DNA from: Chthoniobacterales bacterium
GTDB taxonomy: Bacteria; Verrucomicrobiota; Verrucomicrobiia; Chthoniobacterales; UBA10450
Assembly: GCA_013821455.1 (NCBI GenBank)
Contig: JACDGS010000045.1
Span: 1 to 33,013, forward strand
Length of the DNA stretch: 33,013 nucleotides
Direction: 5' to 3'
Shown here: piece by piece, positions 7,247-15,615 of the stretch
How the letters are laid out: each line of letters opens with the position of its first letter
How positions within the stretch are numbered: the first letter of the stretch is position 1
Position numbers and translations under genes: made by a program
Notes under the pieces: generated by a model
The model's input: only the letters and a program-made list of their open reading frames with translations
Databases searched by the model: none
What the model was told of the DNA's origin: nothing

Positions 7247-8530
7247 CTAGTCGATCGACATGTCGGAGAGCTGGCCGGCGAAGGCGTGACCGGGCGTCGT
7301 TTCGACGACCTTGATGAATTTGCGCATGGCATCGAGCACGGGCACCTCGCTCCGGTCGAAAACTTCGCCTTGCAGGAGACGCAATATTTCCACCCGGTGT
7401 TCTTTAGACTTAATGAAGTGGGTAAAGAGCGGCAGAAGTTTGTAGTAAAGCCGAATGAATTCGTACCAGATCGCAGTGCCGGAGCGCAGCTTCTTCTCGT
7501 AGGGTTTCAGGTTCGCTTCGCTGAAATCGCCCGTGGCAAAGGCATGCACGATCCGCTCGGAGGAGTATTTGGCGCTAAAGAGGGCGACGCTGACTCCGGA
7601 AGAGAAGATCGGGTCCACGAAACGCGCGGCGTCGCCGATCATGACGAAACCGTTGCCGGCGAAGGTATCCATCTGATAGCTATAATCGCCTTCCATTTTG
7701 AATTCGTTCACGCGTTTGGCGTTGCGCATGGCGTGCGCGAGGTCCGGGTTCGAAGCCACATACTTTTCGAAGTATTCTTCGGGTTTCATCTTGGCCCCTT
7801 TGAAGACCTCTTTTTCAGCGACGATACCCATCGAAGTGATCTCGTGAGTGATGGGAATTTGCCAGGCCCAACCGCGCTGCACCGGCAGGAAGTAAATGTG
7901 AATATATTCCGATGACTCAACCTGACTCTTATCGACATTCTCAAACCAGGCGTGCACCGCGAATTGATCGAAGATGGGATCGTTCTTTTTCACCTTGAGT
8001 TGTTTGCCCAGGACCGTCGCGCGCCCGCTGGCGTCAACCACCATCTTCGCGGGAACATCCATCTCCTGACCGGCGATCTTTACGCGCACACCGCGGGTGT
8101 ATTTGTTCTCATCGAAAAGGATTTCGGTGACCTGCATCCCTTGATAAACCTTTGTGCCGAGACTCTCCGCGTGCTTCAGCAGGAGCAGGTCGAATTTCTT
8201 ACGATCGACGTGATAGGTGTAGTCCTGATGGATGTCCGCCTGCGGAAACTCATTGAAAGCAATATCGGCCTCGCCCTTTTCGATCGGTGGATGCCAGGAG
8301 GCGCCATACTTCCGCACGAATCCTTCGCGCTCCATGACTGGCAGGAAATCCAGCTCATCAAAAACACGGACCGATGACATGACCATCGATTCGCCCACAT
8401 GGTCGCGCGGATGATTGGCGGATTCGAAGATGGTGTTCTTGATTCCGGCCTTCGAGAGGTAGCAACCGAGGGCGGATCCAGCAGGGCCGCCTCCGATGAT
8501 GACAACATTATCGCTTTCGTTTTTGTTCAT
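7247..8530 (-). CDS. Flavin-dependent halogenase-like FAD oxidoreductase 1
   Basis: A 427-residue flavoprotein of the tryptophan/phenolic halogenase superfamily, which uses FADH2, O2 and halide to make HOX; related members only reduce or hydroxylate. The FAD-binding GGGPAGS is at residues 13-19, HVGES at 44-48 and the second FAD contact GDAARF at 299-304. The halogenase motif WxWxIP is present as WAWQIP (221-226), and FxxPxxSxG as FVDPIFSSG (304-312). Lys74 in GFVRKYGASW is at the place of the catalytic lysine of this family. The pattern is closest to the carrier-bound or free-phenol type (CmlS/PltM-like) and not to tryptophan halogenases such as PrnA. It is divergent from the next paralogue across 333 bp. 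Substrate unknown. Confidence 0.85.
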   Translation of the reverse strand: MNKNESDNVVIIGGGPAGSALGCYLSKAGIKNTIFESANHPRDHVGESMVMSSVRVFDELDFLPVMEREGFVRKYGASWHPPIEKGEADIAFNEFPQADIHQDYTYHVDRKKFDLLLLKHAESLGTKVYQGMQVTEILFDENKYTRGVRVKIAGQEMDVPAKMVVDASGRATVLGKQLKVKKNDPIFDQFAVHAWFENVDKSQVESSEYIHIYFLPVQRGWAWQIPITHEITSMGIVAEKEVFKGAKMKPEEYFEKYVASNPDLAHAMRNAKRVNEFKMEGDYSYQMDTFAGNGFVMIGDAARFVDPIFSSGVSVALFSAKYSSERIVHAFATGDFSEANLKPYEKKLRSGTAIWYEFIRLYYKLLPLFTHFIKSKEHRVEILRLLQGEVFDRSEVPVLDAMRKFIKVVETTPGHAFAGQLSDMSID

Positions 8531-8863
8531 AAGTTCGTCCTGAGAATGCCAGGGCCACGGAAAGAGCGAGCCTCGTGGCGCTAGCTCCGCCTGGAGGTTC
8601 TATTGGTTTCGCCGATCATGGTATTAGCATTCCTTAGACCTTGGCAACAGATTTTTGGTTACAATTAAAGAGATCGTCGGAAGGCCCTCGCAGGAATGTG
8701 AGCGCTCGCTCAGGTCAGGTATCCCTGCTGAGGCGCTTTGAGACACGCGGAATATTTCACTCTTGTTAAAAATGAAGCGTAGCCCGCACCCAAACAGGCC
8801 GCGCTGCATCCATTTTACTTTACCGAGCGCAGCTTCTGTTGTTAGATCAGATTCTTTAGAATT
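8531..8863. promoter_or_regulatory. Divergent intergenic region between halogenase-like genes 1 and 2
   Basis: 333 bp separate two divergently transcribed start codons, so promoters for both must lie here. The half nearest the plus-strand gene is A+T-richer (around 8745-8790 and 8835-8865). I could not identify convincing -35/-10 boxes or an operator, and I see no coding sequence. Confidence 0.4.
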
Positions 8864-10237
8864 ATGAGAGCAGAAGTATTGATTGTTGGAGGCGGTCCGG
8901 GCGGCTCGGCGGCGGCTATGTTCCTCCTGAAAGAGAGAATCCAGCCGGTCATTCTCGAGCAGGAAGAGTTTCCGCGTTTCCATATCGGTGAATCAATGAC
9001 CGGCGAAGCGGGCGCACTGCTGCGCAGGCTCGGGCTGGAAGACGCGATGACCGCCCGGAACTATCCGGTAAAGCACGGCGTGCGGGTCTTCGGCGAAGGC
9101 GGCAAGAATTCCTGGTTCATCCCTGTCTCTGCGCGCAACGAGCGCTGGGAGCTGGAGTCGGGCACCACCTGGCAGGTCCGCCGCAGCGACTTCGATGGCA
9201 TGATGCTCGATGAAGCGGCGAAACGTGGCGCGACTCTCATCCGCGGCACTGCCGTAAAGGCGTTGCTCGGCGAAGACGGCGGCGTGCGCGGGGTGACGAT
9301 GCGCCACCCTGACGGGTGTCTCGAAGACATCGAATCGACTATGCTCCTCGATTGCACTGGCATGGCCACCTTTCTGGGAAACCAAAAAGTGACCGGCCCG
9401 AAATATCTCGGCAGTTACGATAAACAGATCGCATTCTTCGCGCATGTGAAAGGGGCAGTCCGCGACTCGGGTGATGCCGGAGAGATGGCACGCGATAACA
9501 CGGTCATCTTCTATGAGAAGAAGTATCACTGGTCGTGGTTCATCCCGGTTGATAAGGAGATCACAAGCATCGGGTTGGTGGTGCCGCGAGCCAAGTTCAT
9601 CGAATCGAAGCAAACTCCGCAGGAATTTTTTCTCGATTATCTGCCGCAGATTAATCCCGACCTCGAGCGCCGCATCGCGGGCTTCGAGCTCGTCGATAAG
9701 GTCCACGTGATCCCGAATTATTCCTATCAGGTCCGGCGCTTTTGCGGGAAAGGCTTTATCTGTATCGGCGACGCGCACCGTTTCATCGATCCCATCTTTT
9801 CCTTCGGGCTTTCAGCGACCATGCGCGAGGCCGAATTCGCCATTCCCCATATCCTCTCCTATCTCAAAGGCGAGCGGCGCGCAGAGGAGAATCCCTTTGC
9901 CGGGCACATGCTCTTTTGCGAGCAGGGAATCGATAACCTCGAAGACATGGTCGATCTTTTCTGGGAGCAGCCCTTCGCCTTCGCGACCTTTGTGCATCAG
10001 CGCTATCGCAGCGAATTAATCGATGCCTTCGCCGGCCGGGTCTATGCCACCGAATATCAACCCTCGACCGCCATCCTCGCTTTTCGCAAAATGCTCAAAC
10101 GGGAACGCGGCTACGAACATGAAGATGATTATTCCATTCCGATCGGTTCGCGCTATCACCCCGAGCGCGCGGCTTTGTGGGCGCCGGACTCACCGGTGGA
10201 AACCACAGAAGAATGGTTGAACTCCAATCTGGCCTGA
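8864..10237 (+). CDS. Flavin-dependent halogenase-like FAD oxidoreductase 2
   Basis: A 457-residue paralogue of the flanking flavoproteins. It has GGGPGGS (residues 9-15) for FAD, HIGES (40-44), an exact WxWxIP as WSWFIP (223-228), GDAHRF (302-307) and FxxPxxSxG as FIDPIFSFG (307-315). Lys70 in YPVKHGVRVF is the candidate catalytic lysine. The C-terminal ~140 residues (after IPHILSYLKG) are helical and Trp/Phe-rich (DLFWEQPFAFATFVHQRY), a likely substrate-binding lid. The start ATG has the FAD motif within ten residues, as usual. It shares conserved segments with its neighbours but is far from identical to them, so this is an old duplication. Confidence 0.85.
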   Translation: MRAEVLIVGGGPGGSAAAMFLLKERIQPVILEQEEFPRFHIGESMTGEAGALLRRLGLEDAMTARNYPVKHGVRVFGEGGKNSWFIPVSARNERWELESGTTWQVRRSDFDGMMLDEAAKRGATLIRGTAVKALLGEDGGVRGVTMRHPDGCLEDIESTMLLDCTGMATFLGNQKVTGPKYLGSYDKQIAFFAHVKGAVRDSGDAGEMARDNTVIFYEKKYHWSWFIPVDKEITSIGLVVPRAKFIESKQTPQEFFLDYLPQINPDLERRIAGFELVDKVHVIPNYSYQVRRFCGKGFICIGDAHRFIDPIFSFGLSATMREAEFAIPHILSYLKGERRAEENPFAGHMLFCEQGIDNLEDMVDLFWEQPFAFATFVHQRYRSELIDAFAGRVYATEYQPSTAILAFRKMLKRERGYEHEDDYSIPIGSRYHPERAALWAPDSPVETTEEWLNSNLA

Positions 10238-10245
10238 CCTAACCT

Positions 10246-10395
10246 ATGCGACGCAGCAAACGTGACGGCGGCATAGCCCGTGGCTCCCTAACCCTGTGTA
10301 ACCTCCTGGAAGTTCTCGCGGTCACTGGCTGCGGGAAGATTGCGAGTAAGACAATTGCTTCCATGGCCACGGCATCCGCGGTCGTTGGGGAATAA
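10246..10395 (+). CDS. Candidate 49-residue small peptide between halogenase-like genes
   Basis: An ATG frame of 49 codons begins 9 bp after the preceding stop. It has a basic N-terminus (MRRSKRDGG), a hydrophobic Cys-containing middle (LTLCNLLEVLAVTGCGK) and a Ser/Thr/Ala-rich end (ASKTIASMATASAVVGE). It might be a modified peptide, a toxin-like or membrane peptide, or chance. There is no recognisable ribosome binding site and no peptide-modifying enzyme other than the flavoproteins. Weak call. Confidence 0.2.
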   Translation: MRRSKRDGGIARGSLTLCNLLEVLAVTGCGKIASKTIASMATASAVVGE

Positions 10396-10489
10396 GTCCT
10401 GCTTCATTCACATAACTCGAAATCGCCCACGGCTTTCAATCCATTTTCAAAGTTGGAAACCACAACTCGACTGAACTCAAACTAAACTT

Positions 10490-11902
10490 ATGACTAACTC
10501 TAATGCGCACGACGTAATCGTTATCGGAGGAGGGCCCGCCGGCTCTACGGCCGCAACCTGGCTCGCCCGTGAGGGACACGATGTTCTCTTAATGGAACGC
10601 GAGAAGTTTCCGCGCGAGCACGTCGGCGAATCACTCCTGCCCTTCTGCTACAAGCTCCTCGAGGATCTTGGTGTGGTCGAAGAGCTGAAGAAGAACTTCG
10701 TTCGCAAGCCAGGTGTCCGCTTCATCGATCGGGACGGGAACATTTCTACCACCTGGTGTTTCGATCATGTGATTAAGAATGATACTTATCTCTCCTTCCA
10801 GGTTATCCGCGGTGAGTTCGATCACATCCTGCTCAAGAACGCCGCGAAAAACGGTGTGGATGTGCGCGAAGAGACATCGGTGGTCGAGGCTGATATTACG
10901 ACCGCGCCTGATCGTGTGTCGGTCACCGCGCTCGATGCTTCGGGCGAGAAGACAACTCATACGGCGAAATTCCTGATCGACGCCAGCGGACGGGAAGCTT
11001 TCATCGGCGCTAAGTCCGGCTGGCGTAAGCCGCGCGAAGAGTTGGACCGGACCGCTATCTGGTCGCACTGGGGCAATGTGAAGTTAGCGGGCGGTCTTGA
11101 GGAAGGCCTCTCCATTATCATCTATATGGGTTTGGAGCAGAAGGGCTGGATCTGGGTTTTCCCGTTGGGTGAGAATCGCATCACCGCCGGTTTCGTAGCC
11201 CAGAACTCCTATATTAAGGAGCAACAAAAGAAGCTGCGCGAAGGCGGTTCCAAGGATTGGAAGCAGGACCTTTGCATGCAGGAACTTTTGCATTCGAAGT
11301 ATGTCGCCGGTTTGCTGGAAGGAGCGGACATGCTTATCCCAATGCAAATCAACGGTAACTACTCTTACGAAGTGAAGAACCATTATGGTTCTAACTATGC
11401 CATGGTGGGTGACGCGCGCGGTTTCATCGATCCGATCTTCTCCAGTGGCGTTTTCCTCTCAATCAAAACGGCCTCGCTGGTTTCCGCCGCCCTTCATAAG
11501 CAGCTCACTGGACAAGTGAACGGTAAGAATGAAGCCATGGAACAAGCTTACGCCCAAGTCACGGGCGCTTATAACTTCGTGCATCGCATGATTAAGCTCT
11601 TCTACAATCCGCATAGTGTCACCTGGGCCCAGGCCGGCGCGGATGGACAGGCGCATAAGAACCACGAGAGCGCGATGGCCGCGGGTCATTACATGCTTTC
11701 GGGCGATTTCTTTGAGAACTACAAGAAGTATGAAGGTTTCTTCGAAGTCCTGGAAGATCCGGAGCAGTTCCGTCGCTATAAGAAACTAGTCATCGATCGC
11801 GACGAATTTGTGCAACCTACTTGCAGCAGCCGCTGGGAAGAAGTCTTCCAAGACATGGTCGCGCGTGACGCAGAACGCACAGCGGAGCTCGCTCCGGTCT
11901 AA
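10490..11902 (+). CDS. Flavin-dependent halogenase-like FAD oxidoreductase 3
   Basis: The third paralogue, 470 residues. FAD motif GGGPAGS is at 13-19, HVGES at 44-48, GDARGF at 308-313 and FxxPxxSxG as FIDPIFSSG at 312-320. The WxWxIP motif is slightly changed to WIWVFP (220-225). Lys73 in FVRKPGVRF is the candidate catalytic lysine. The C-terminal region carries a helical lid (SAMAAGHYMLSGDFFENYKK) that differs from paralogue 2. Many halogenases tolerate the I-to-F change, but it could mark a change to hydroxylase or reductase activity. The gene follows paralogue 2 after 252 bp and precedes the antiporter by 82 bp. Confidence 0.85.
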   Translation: MTNSNAHDVIVIGGGPAGSTAATWLAREGHDVLLMEREKFPREHVGESLLPFCYKLLEDLGVVEELKKNFVRKPGVRFIDRDGNISTTWCFDHVIKNDTYLSFQVIRGEFDHILLKNAAKNGVDVREETSVVEADITTAPDRVSVTALDASGEKTTHTAKFLIDASGREAFIGAKSGWRKPREELDRTAIWSHWGNVKLAGGLEEGLSIIIYMGLEQKGWIWVFPLGENRITAGFVAQNSYIKEQQKKLREGGSKDWKQDLCMQELLHSKYVAGLLEGADMLIPMQINGNYSYEVKNHYGSNYAMVGDARGFIDPIFSSGVFLSIKTASLVSAALHKQLTGQVNGKNEAMEQAYAQVTGAYNFVHRMIKLFYNPHSVTWAQAGADGQAHKNHESAMAAGHYMLSGDFFENYKKYEGFFEVLEDPEQFRRYKKLVIDRDEFVQPTCSSRWEEVFQDMVARDAERTAELAPV

Positions 11903-11950
11903 CTCGCGATCGAGTCCGATTCGGTTGTCAGTTTGCTGCTAGTCCCTATA

Positions 11951-11982
11951 GGATAAGGGCGCGGCTGCTTGCGTCCTTATCC
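11951..11982 (+). promoter_or_regulatory. Stem-loop ending two bases before the antiporter start codon
   Basis: GGATAAGGGCGC (11951-11962) pairs with GCGTCCTTATCC (11971-11982) with one G-A mismatch around an 8-base loop; the ATG is at 11985. The right arm occupies the place of the ribosome binding site. It could be a terminator for the upstream gene (no T-run follows) or a structure that limits antiporter translation. An in-frame TAG at 11949-11951 rules out an earlier start. Confidence 0.5.
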
Positions 11983-11984
11983 CT

Positions 11985-13427
11985 ATGCGCAAAGCAATAT
12001 TGCTCTATCTCCTGATCATTGGGACGACCAGTCTGGGTCTGCTCACGGTGCTTCATTTCGGACGACAGCAGCCGCTCCCGGGCTACACAGAGACTTATAA
12101 GGCGGCTCAGCTAATTCACGATCATGAGTTAACTTCTAAAGTTACTCTGCGAGATGCGGTGCAGCAGCGGTTGGTGGAAAATGCTACCGACCCGCTAAGT
12201 CGCTTCTTTCTCCAACTCTTCGTCGTTATTGCCGTGTCCTACGCAGTCGGATGGCTCTTCACGAGATGTGGCCAACCGGCCGTGGTAGGTGAGATGATGG
12301 CTGGAGTCTTACTCGGGCCTTCTCTCTTTGGCTGGGTTGCTCCCGGAGTTTTTCAATATGTCTTTGCGGCTTCTTCGCTCGAGCCTTTGCACCTGCTTAG
12401 TCAAGTCGGTGTCTGTCTGTTTATGTTTGCCGTCGGCATGGAGATGGATTGGGCTGAGCTACGCGAGAAGGTTTCAGCCGCGCTGCTGATCAGTCATGCG
12501 AGCATAGCTATTCCTTCCCTGCTCGGCGCGGGTATGGCTTGCCTGCTTTATCAGCGACTGGCTCAACCCGGCGCGCCCTTTGTTCCTTTCGCGCTTTTCG
12601 TGGCCATCTCGATGAGCATCACGGCCTTTCCTGTTCTGGTGCGAATCCTCCAGGATCGTGGACTGCTCAAGACTTCGCTAGGGCGAATCGCTTCGGCCTG
12701 CGCTGCGATCGGCGACGTCACCGCCTGGGGACTGCTGGCCTTCGTCGTCGCGTTCGCCCGCTCGGCCAACTTCGCGTCGGCGATTGTGTGTCTGAGTTTC
12801 GTCCTGGTCTTTGTCCTGGTCATGTTTGTCGCCGTGAAACCAAACATTCCACGCTGGCTGGGGAAGGAAGCTCTTGCGCAACCCAAGCCCTCGCGCGGTG
12901 TTCTTGCCGTCGTCATAGCTATCGTCCTTGCCTCAGCCCTATGCACGCAACTGCTCGGGATTCGCGCACTCTTTGGCTCCTTTGTCGCTGGCCTCATCAT
13001 GCCGGCTGGCGGAGGATTTCGCGGGAAACTCGGGGTGCGGATTGAGAACATCAGCTCCGTTCTTCTCCTGCCGGTTTTCTTTGCCTTCTCCGGCCTGCGC
13101 ACTGAGGTCGGTTTGCTGCATGACCATGCCGATTGGCTGATTTGTCTTCTCATCATCGCCGTGGCGACGATAGGAAAACTGGGTGGAAGTTCGTTGACGG
13201 CCCGGCTAACGGGAATTGGATGGCGTGAGTCGCTGCAACTCGGCGCGCTGATGAACACCCGCGGCCTGATGGAGCTCATCGCCCTTAACCTTGGCTATGA
13301 ATTGCACATCCTATCGCAGCGCGTCTTTAGCATGCTTGTCCTTATGGCCTTGGTGACAACGATCATGACCGGGCCGCTGCTGACTCTCTTCGGACGGCGG
13401 CGCGAGCAATTTGCGGTAAGCGTTTAG
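11985..13427 (+). CDS. CPA2-family cation/proton antiporter (KefB/NapA-like)
   Basis: A 480-residue polytopic membrane protein with about 13 hydrophobic segments. The first, at the N-terminus, is separated from the rest by a ~55-residue hydrophilic extension. Family hallmarks are GQPAVVGEMMAGVLLGPSLF, VGVCLFMFAVGMEMD, the discontinuous-helix segment SITAFPVLVRIL, CAAIGDVTAWGLLA (transport-site aspartate) and MNTRGLMELI near the end. It lacks the C-terminal RCK/TrkA-N domain of KefB/KefC, so it is a transporter-only form. It exchanges Na+ or K+ for H+ across the inner membrane. It lies directly downstream of the halogenase-like genes on the same strand; a role in resistance or export for that pathway is only a guess. 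Its stop overlaps the stop of the convergent porin. Confidence 0.85.
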   Translation: MRKAILLYLLIIGTTSLGLLTVLHFGRQQPLPGYTETYKAAQLIHDHELTSKVTLRDAVQQRLVENATDPLSRFFLQLFVVIAVSYAVGWLFTRCGQPAVVGEMMAGVLLGPSLFGWVAPGVFQYVFAASSLEPLHLLSQVGVCLFMFAVGMEMDWAELREKVSAALLISHASIAIPSLLGAGMACLLYQRLAQPGAPFVPFALFVAISMSITAFPVLVRILQDRGLLKTSLGRIASACAAIGDVTAWGLLAFVVAFARSANFASAIVCLSFVLVFVLVMFVAVKPNIPRWLGKEALAQPKPSRGVLAVVIAIVLASALCTQLLGIRALFGSFVAGLIMPAGGGFRGKLGVRIENISSVLLLPVFFAFSGLRTEVGLLHDHADWLICLLIIAVATIGKLGGSSLTARLTGIGWRESLQLGALMNTRGLMELIALNLGYELHILSQRVFSMLVLMALVTTIMTGPLLTLFGRRREQFAVSV

Positions 13428-14692
13428 AAAGTAAGAACAACATCCACCGCTGCGGTCAACATATCCCGTTCGGATGAGTCATTGAAAGGTCGTGTGCCGC
13501 TCAGTGAACGATCGTAGCGCAGCTCGGGTCGAATCGTGAGGCCAGTAAACGGTTTCGGCACCGGCGGTTTGATACTTACTCCTGCGGTAAGTGCCGCATA
13601 GGTTGTGCTTCCGCCGCCAACTGTCCTCGGAGCGAAAACCGTATCGTCACCCCGCGCGAAGTGGAGGAAGTCATTGTTCGAGGCAAACTGCGCGACAAAG
13701 AAACCATCCTCGTCGCGCCAGACTTCGCCGCGCAGACTTACGCTACAACAGTCATTCACTGTGTAGGTCAGATACTGCGCAATGCCGTAGCCGCGGGCTT
13801 CGGCTGCTTCTTCGTAAACATAGTTAAGATCGGTGATTGAAGTAAGCTTGTCCGTTATCTTCCAGGTTGTCGTTATGTCGCTGAGATAGCGAAGGTCGTG
13901 ATTATCTCCCGGGTCTTCCGGGCCAATATGAGTTAGTGCCGCACAGCAGACTTTGCCGTTGCAGCAGTTCATACCTACTCCACCATAAAAGGAAACGGAG
14001 TCGTTGTTATCGTCCAGAGTCACGTTGAGCCCGCGATCGACGCTGGCGTAAAGATCGAGCCACGGTCGGGCGTGAAGAGTAACCAGCGCGCCCGTCCCGT
14101 AGAAAGGACATCCGAAATTAAAGATATAAGTGTGCGAGTAGAAAACATTCATGCGCGGATCACTCATGTCCGCGCCGAAGCAGTTCATGAACTTGCCGAG
14201 TCTCACATCCAACCCGCCCGACGTTCCGCACAAAGGAAAGTGCGCCAGGATCCAAGCCTCGGGTATATCAGGTTGCTCCGTGTCATTAGTGGTGAGGTCG
14301 AGGAGCCCGGTGGAATGGAGGTAGCGCGCGTCGCTGCCATAGAAGAGCTGCGCGCGAAACCCCCAGTCGAACTGGTCGCTCATCTTCGGATCGGGACCGC
14401 GTTCAGCCCTAACGACGAGTTGATTCAAGAGCGGCTCATTCGAGCGGTCGTCGAGCAGGCGGCCAAAGTTCTGGCGATCGCTAGGCGAATCTAAGTTAGC
14501 GGTCAAACCAGCTTCGAGCCAGCCAAGAACTCTAAATCCCGGTTCCGGCGACCACATGCTTTCCATTGGCATATTCATCATCTCCATCGGCTTTTCCGCC
14601 GCGGTGGTCGGCGGCGGTTGATTCGTCCCGCCCGCGCGGCCCAGAGGAATGCTGCTTACTAACAATACGATAGTGAGGACAGTTCGCTTCAT
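13424..14692 (-). CDS. Outer-membrane beta-barrel porin (OmpL/BBP2-like), Cys-rich
   Basis: A signal peptide (RTVLTIVLLVSSIPLGRAGG) is followed by a Met-rich linker with MEMMNMPMESMW and then a 350-residue beta-rich region with alternating hydrophobic/polar strands. It ends in DVVLTF, the aromatic C-terminus typical of BAM-inserted barrels. WLEAGLTANLDSP and LDVRLGKFMNCFGADM fit the putative porin-2 (BBP2/OmpL-like) family. There are nine cysteines, including pairs in MNCCNGKVCC and NDCCS, which is unusual for an outer-membrane barrel. It overlaps the antiporter tail by 4 bp in convergent orientation. The Met-rich N-terminus and Cys pairs might bind metal (inference). Confidence 0.8.
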   Translation of the reverse strand: MKRTVLTIVLLVSSIPLGRAGGTNQPPPTTAAEKPMEMMNMPMESMWSPEPGFRVLGWLEAGLTANLDSPSDRQNFGRLLDDRSNEPLLNQLVVRAERGPDPKMSDQFDWGFRAQLFYGSDARYLHSTGLLDLTTNDTEQPDIPEAWILAHFPLCGTSGGLDVRLGKFMNCFGADMSDPRMNVFYSHTYIFNFGCPFYGTGALVTLHARPWLDLYASVDRGLNVTLDDNNDSVSFYGGVGMNCCNGKVCCAALTHIGPEDPGDNHDLRYLSDITTTWKITDKLTSITDLNYVYEEAAEARGYGIAQYLTYTVNDCCSVSLRGEVWRDEDGFFVAQFASNNDFLHFARGDDTVFAPRTVGGGSTTYAALTAGVSIKPPVPKPFTGLTIRPELRYDRSLSGTRPFNDSSERDMLTAAVDVVLTF

Positions 14693-14802
14693 AAGCGCAG
14701 GTTATGTTCCTATAATTTTACGAAGGCAAGCGGCTTTTCTTACCAGGAAAAAACCTGCGCCCGGTCAAAGCGCGCACACGAACGGCGAGCGGCGTGCTAG
14801 CT

Positions 14803-15615
14803 CTAGTTTTCGGAGAGACTGCGACCGGCGAAGTGCATAATCTCCAAAATCTCGCCACGCAATTGAAGAAACTCAGGACTGCTGCGATCGCGTGGCCGGG
14901 GGTTACTGACAGGAATGATCCGTTCGATCCTGCCGGGACGCGGAGTCATGATCACGATGCGATCACTCATGTAGATAGCCTCATCGATGTCATGCGTGAC
15001 AAAGAGCATGGTAGTGCCGTGGGCGCGCCAGAGACGAAGCACCTCGTCCTGCATGCGCATACGGGTGAAGGCGTCGAGCGCGCCGAGAGGTTCGTCGAGC
15101 AGTAGGACTCTGGGATGGTTAATGAGTGCGCGCGCGAGAGAGACACGTTGCGCCATGCCACCGGAGAGATGATGGGGGAAGGAGTTAGCGAAGCTTTCCA
15201 GGCCAACCAAGCGCATGAACTCATCTACCTCCCCGCGTTTTTCCCGTAACACTCCGCGTGCGACCAAGCCTGCTTCTATGTTTCGGCGAACGGTCAACCA
15301 TGGGAAAAGGTTTGGGTCTTGAAAGACTAGTCCACGGTCGGCGCTGGGTGCCGTGATAGGTTCGGCGCCAATCGCGACCTCGCCCGCGGTAGGTGAAGTA
15401 AGTCCTGCGATCATCCGTAAGAGAGTGGACTTACCGCAACCGCTCGGGCCTACAATCGAGACAAGCTCTCCGGCCGCGACGGAAAGTGAGACGTCATCCA
15501 AAGCGAGCGCGCCAGGAGTAATGCCGCCGTCCAGCGAGGTAAATTCCTTACGCACATTCCTAACTCTGAGCGAGGCGGCTTCGCTCAGATTTACCTCGGA
15601 GTTTAGAGCTACCAT
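14803..15615 (-). CDS. ABC importer ATP-binding subunit, SsuB/TauB/NrtD type
   Basis: A complete ATPase of 270 residues. Walker A is GPSGCGKST (56-64), the Q-loop is in VFQDPNLFPWL (~98-106), the signature is LSGGMAQRVSLARA (150-163), Walker B is VLLLDEPLGALD (170-181) and the switch histidine is in FVTHDIDEAIYMSDR (208). The DPNLFPW and DIDEAI wording is typical of the nitrate/sulfonate/taurine importer family. It is the last gene of a three-gene operon, and its start overlaps the permease end by 7 bp. It would power uptake of a small anion or heterocycle across the inner membrane. Confidence 0.9.
   Translation of the reverse strand: MVALNSEVNLSEAASLRVRNVRKEFTSLDGGITPGALALDDVSLSVAAGELVSIVGPSGCGKSTLLRMIAGLTSPTAGEVAIGAEPITAPSADRGLVFQDPNLFPWLTVRRNIEAGLVARGVLREKRGEVDEFMRLVGLESFANSFPHHLSGGMAQRVSLARALINHPRVLLLDEPLGALDAFTRMRMQDEVLRLWRAHGTTMLFVTHDIDEAIYMSDRIVIMTPRPGRIERIIPVSNPRPRDRSSPEFLQLRGEILEIMHFAGRSLSEN

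Noticed and set aside
7151-7915. 254-codon open frame on the plus strand
   Set aside because: It lies antisense to the well-supported halogenase-like gene 1 and has no recognisable family; it is a GC-rich shadow frame.
8993-9778. 261-codon minus-strand frame
   Set aside because: Antisense to halogenase-like gene 2; the sense strand carries all the motifs.
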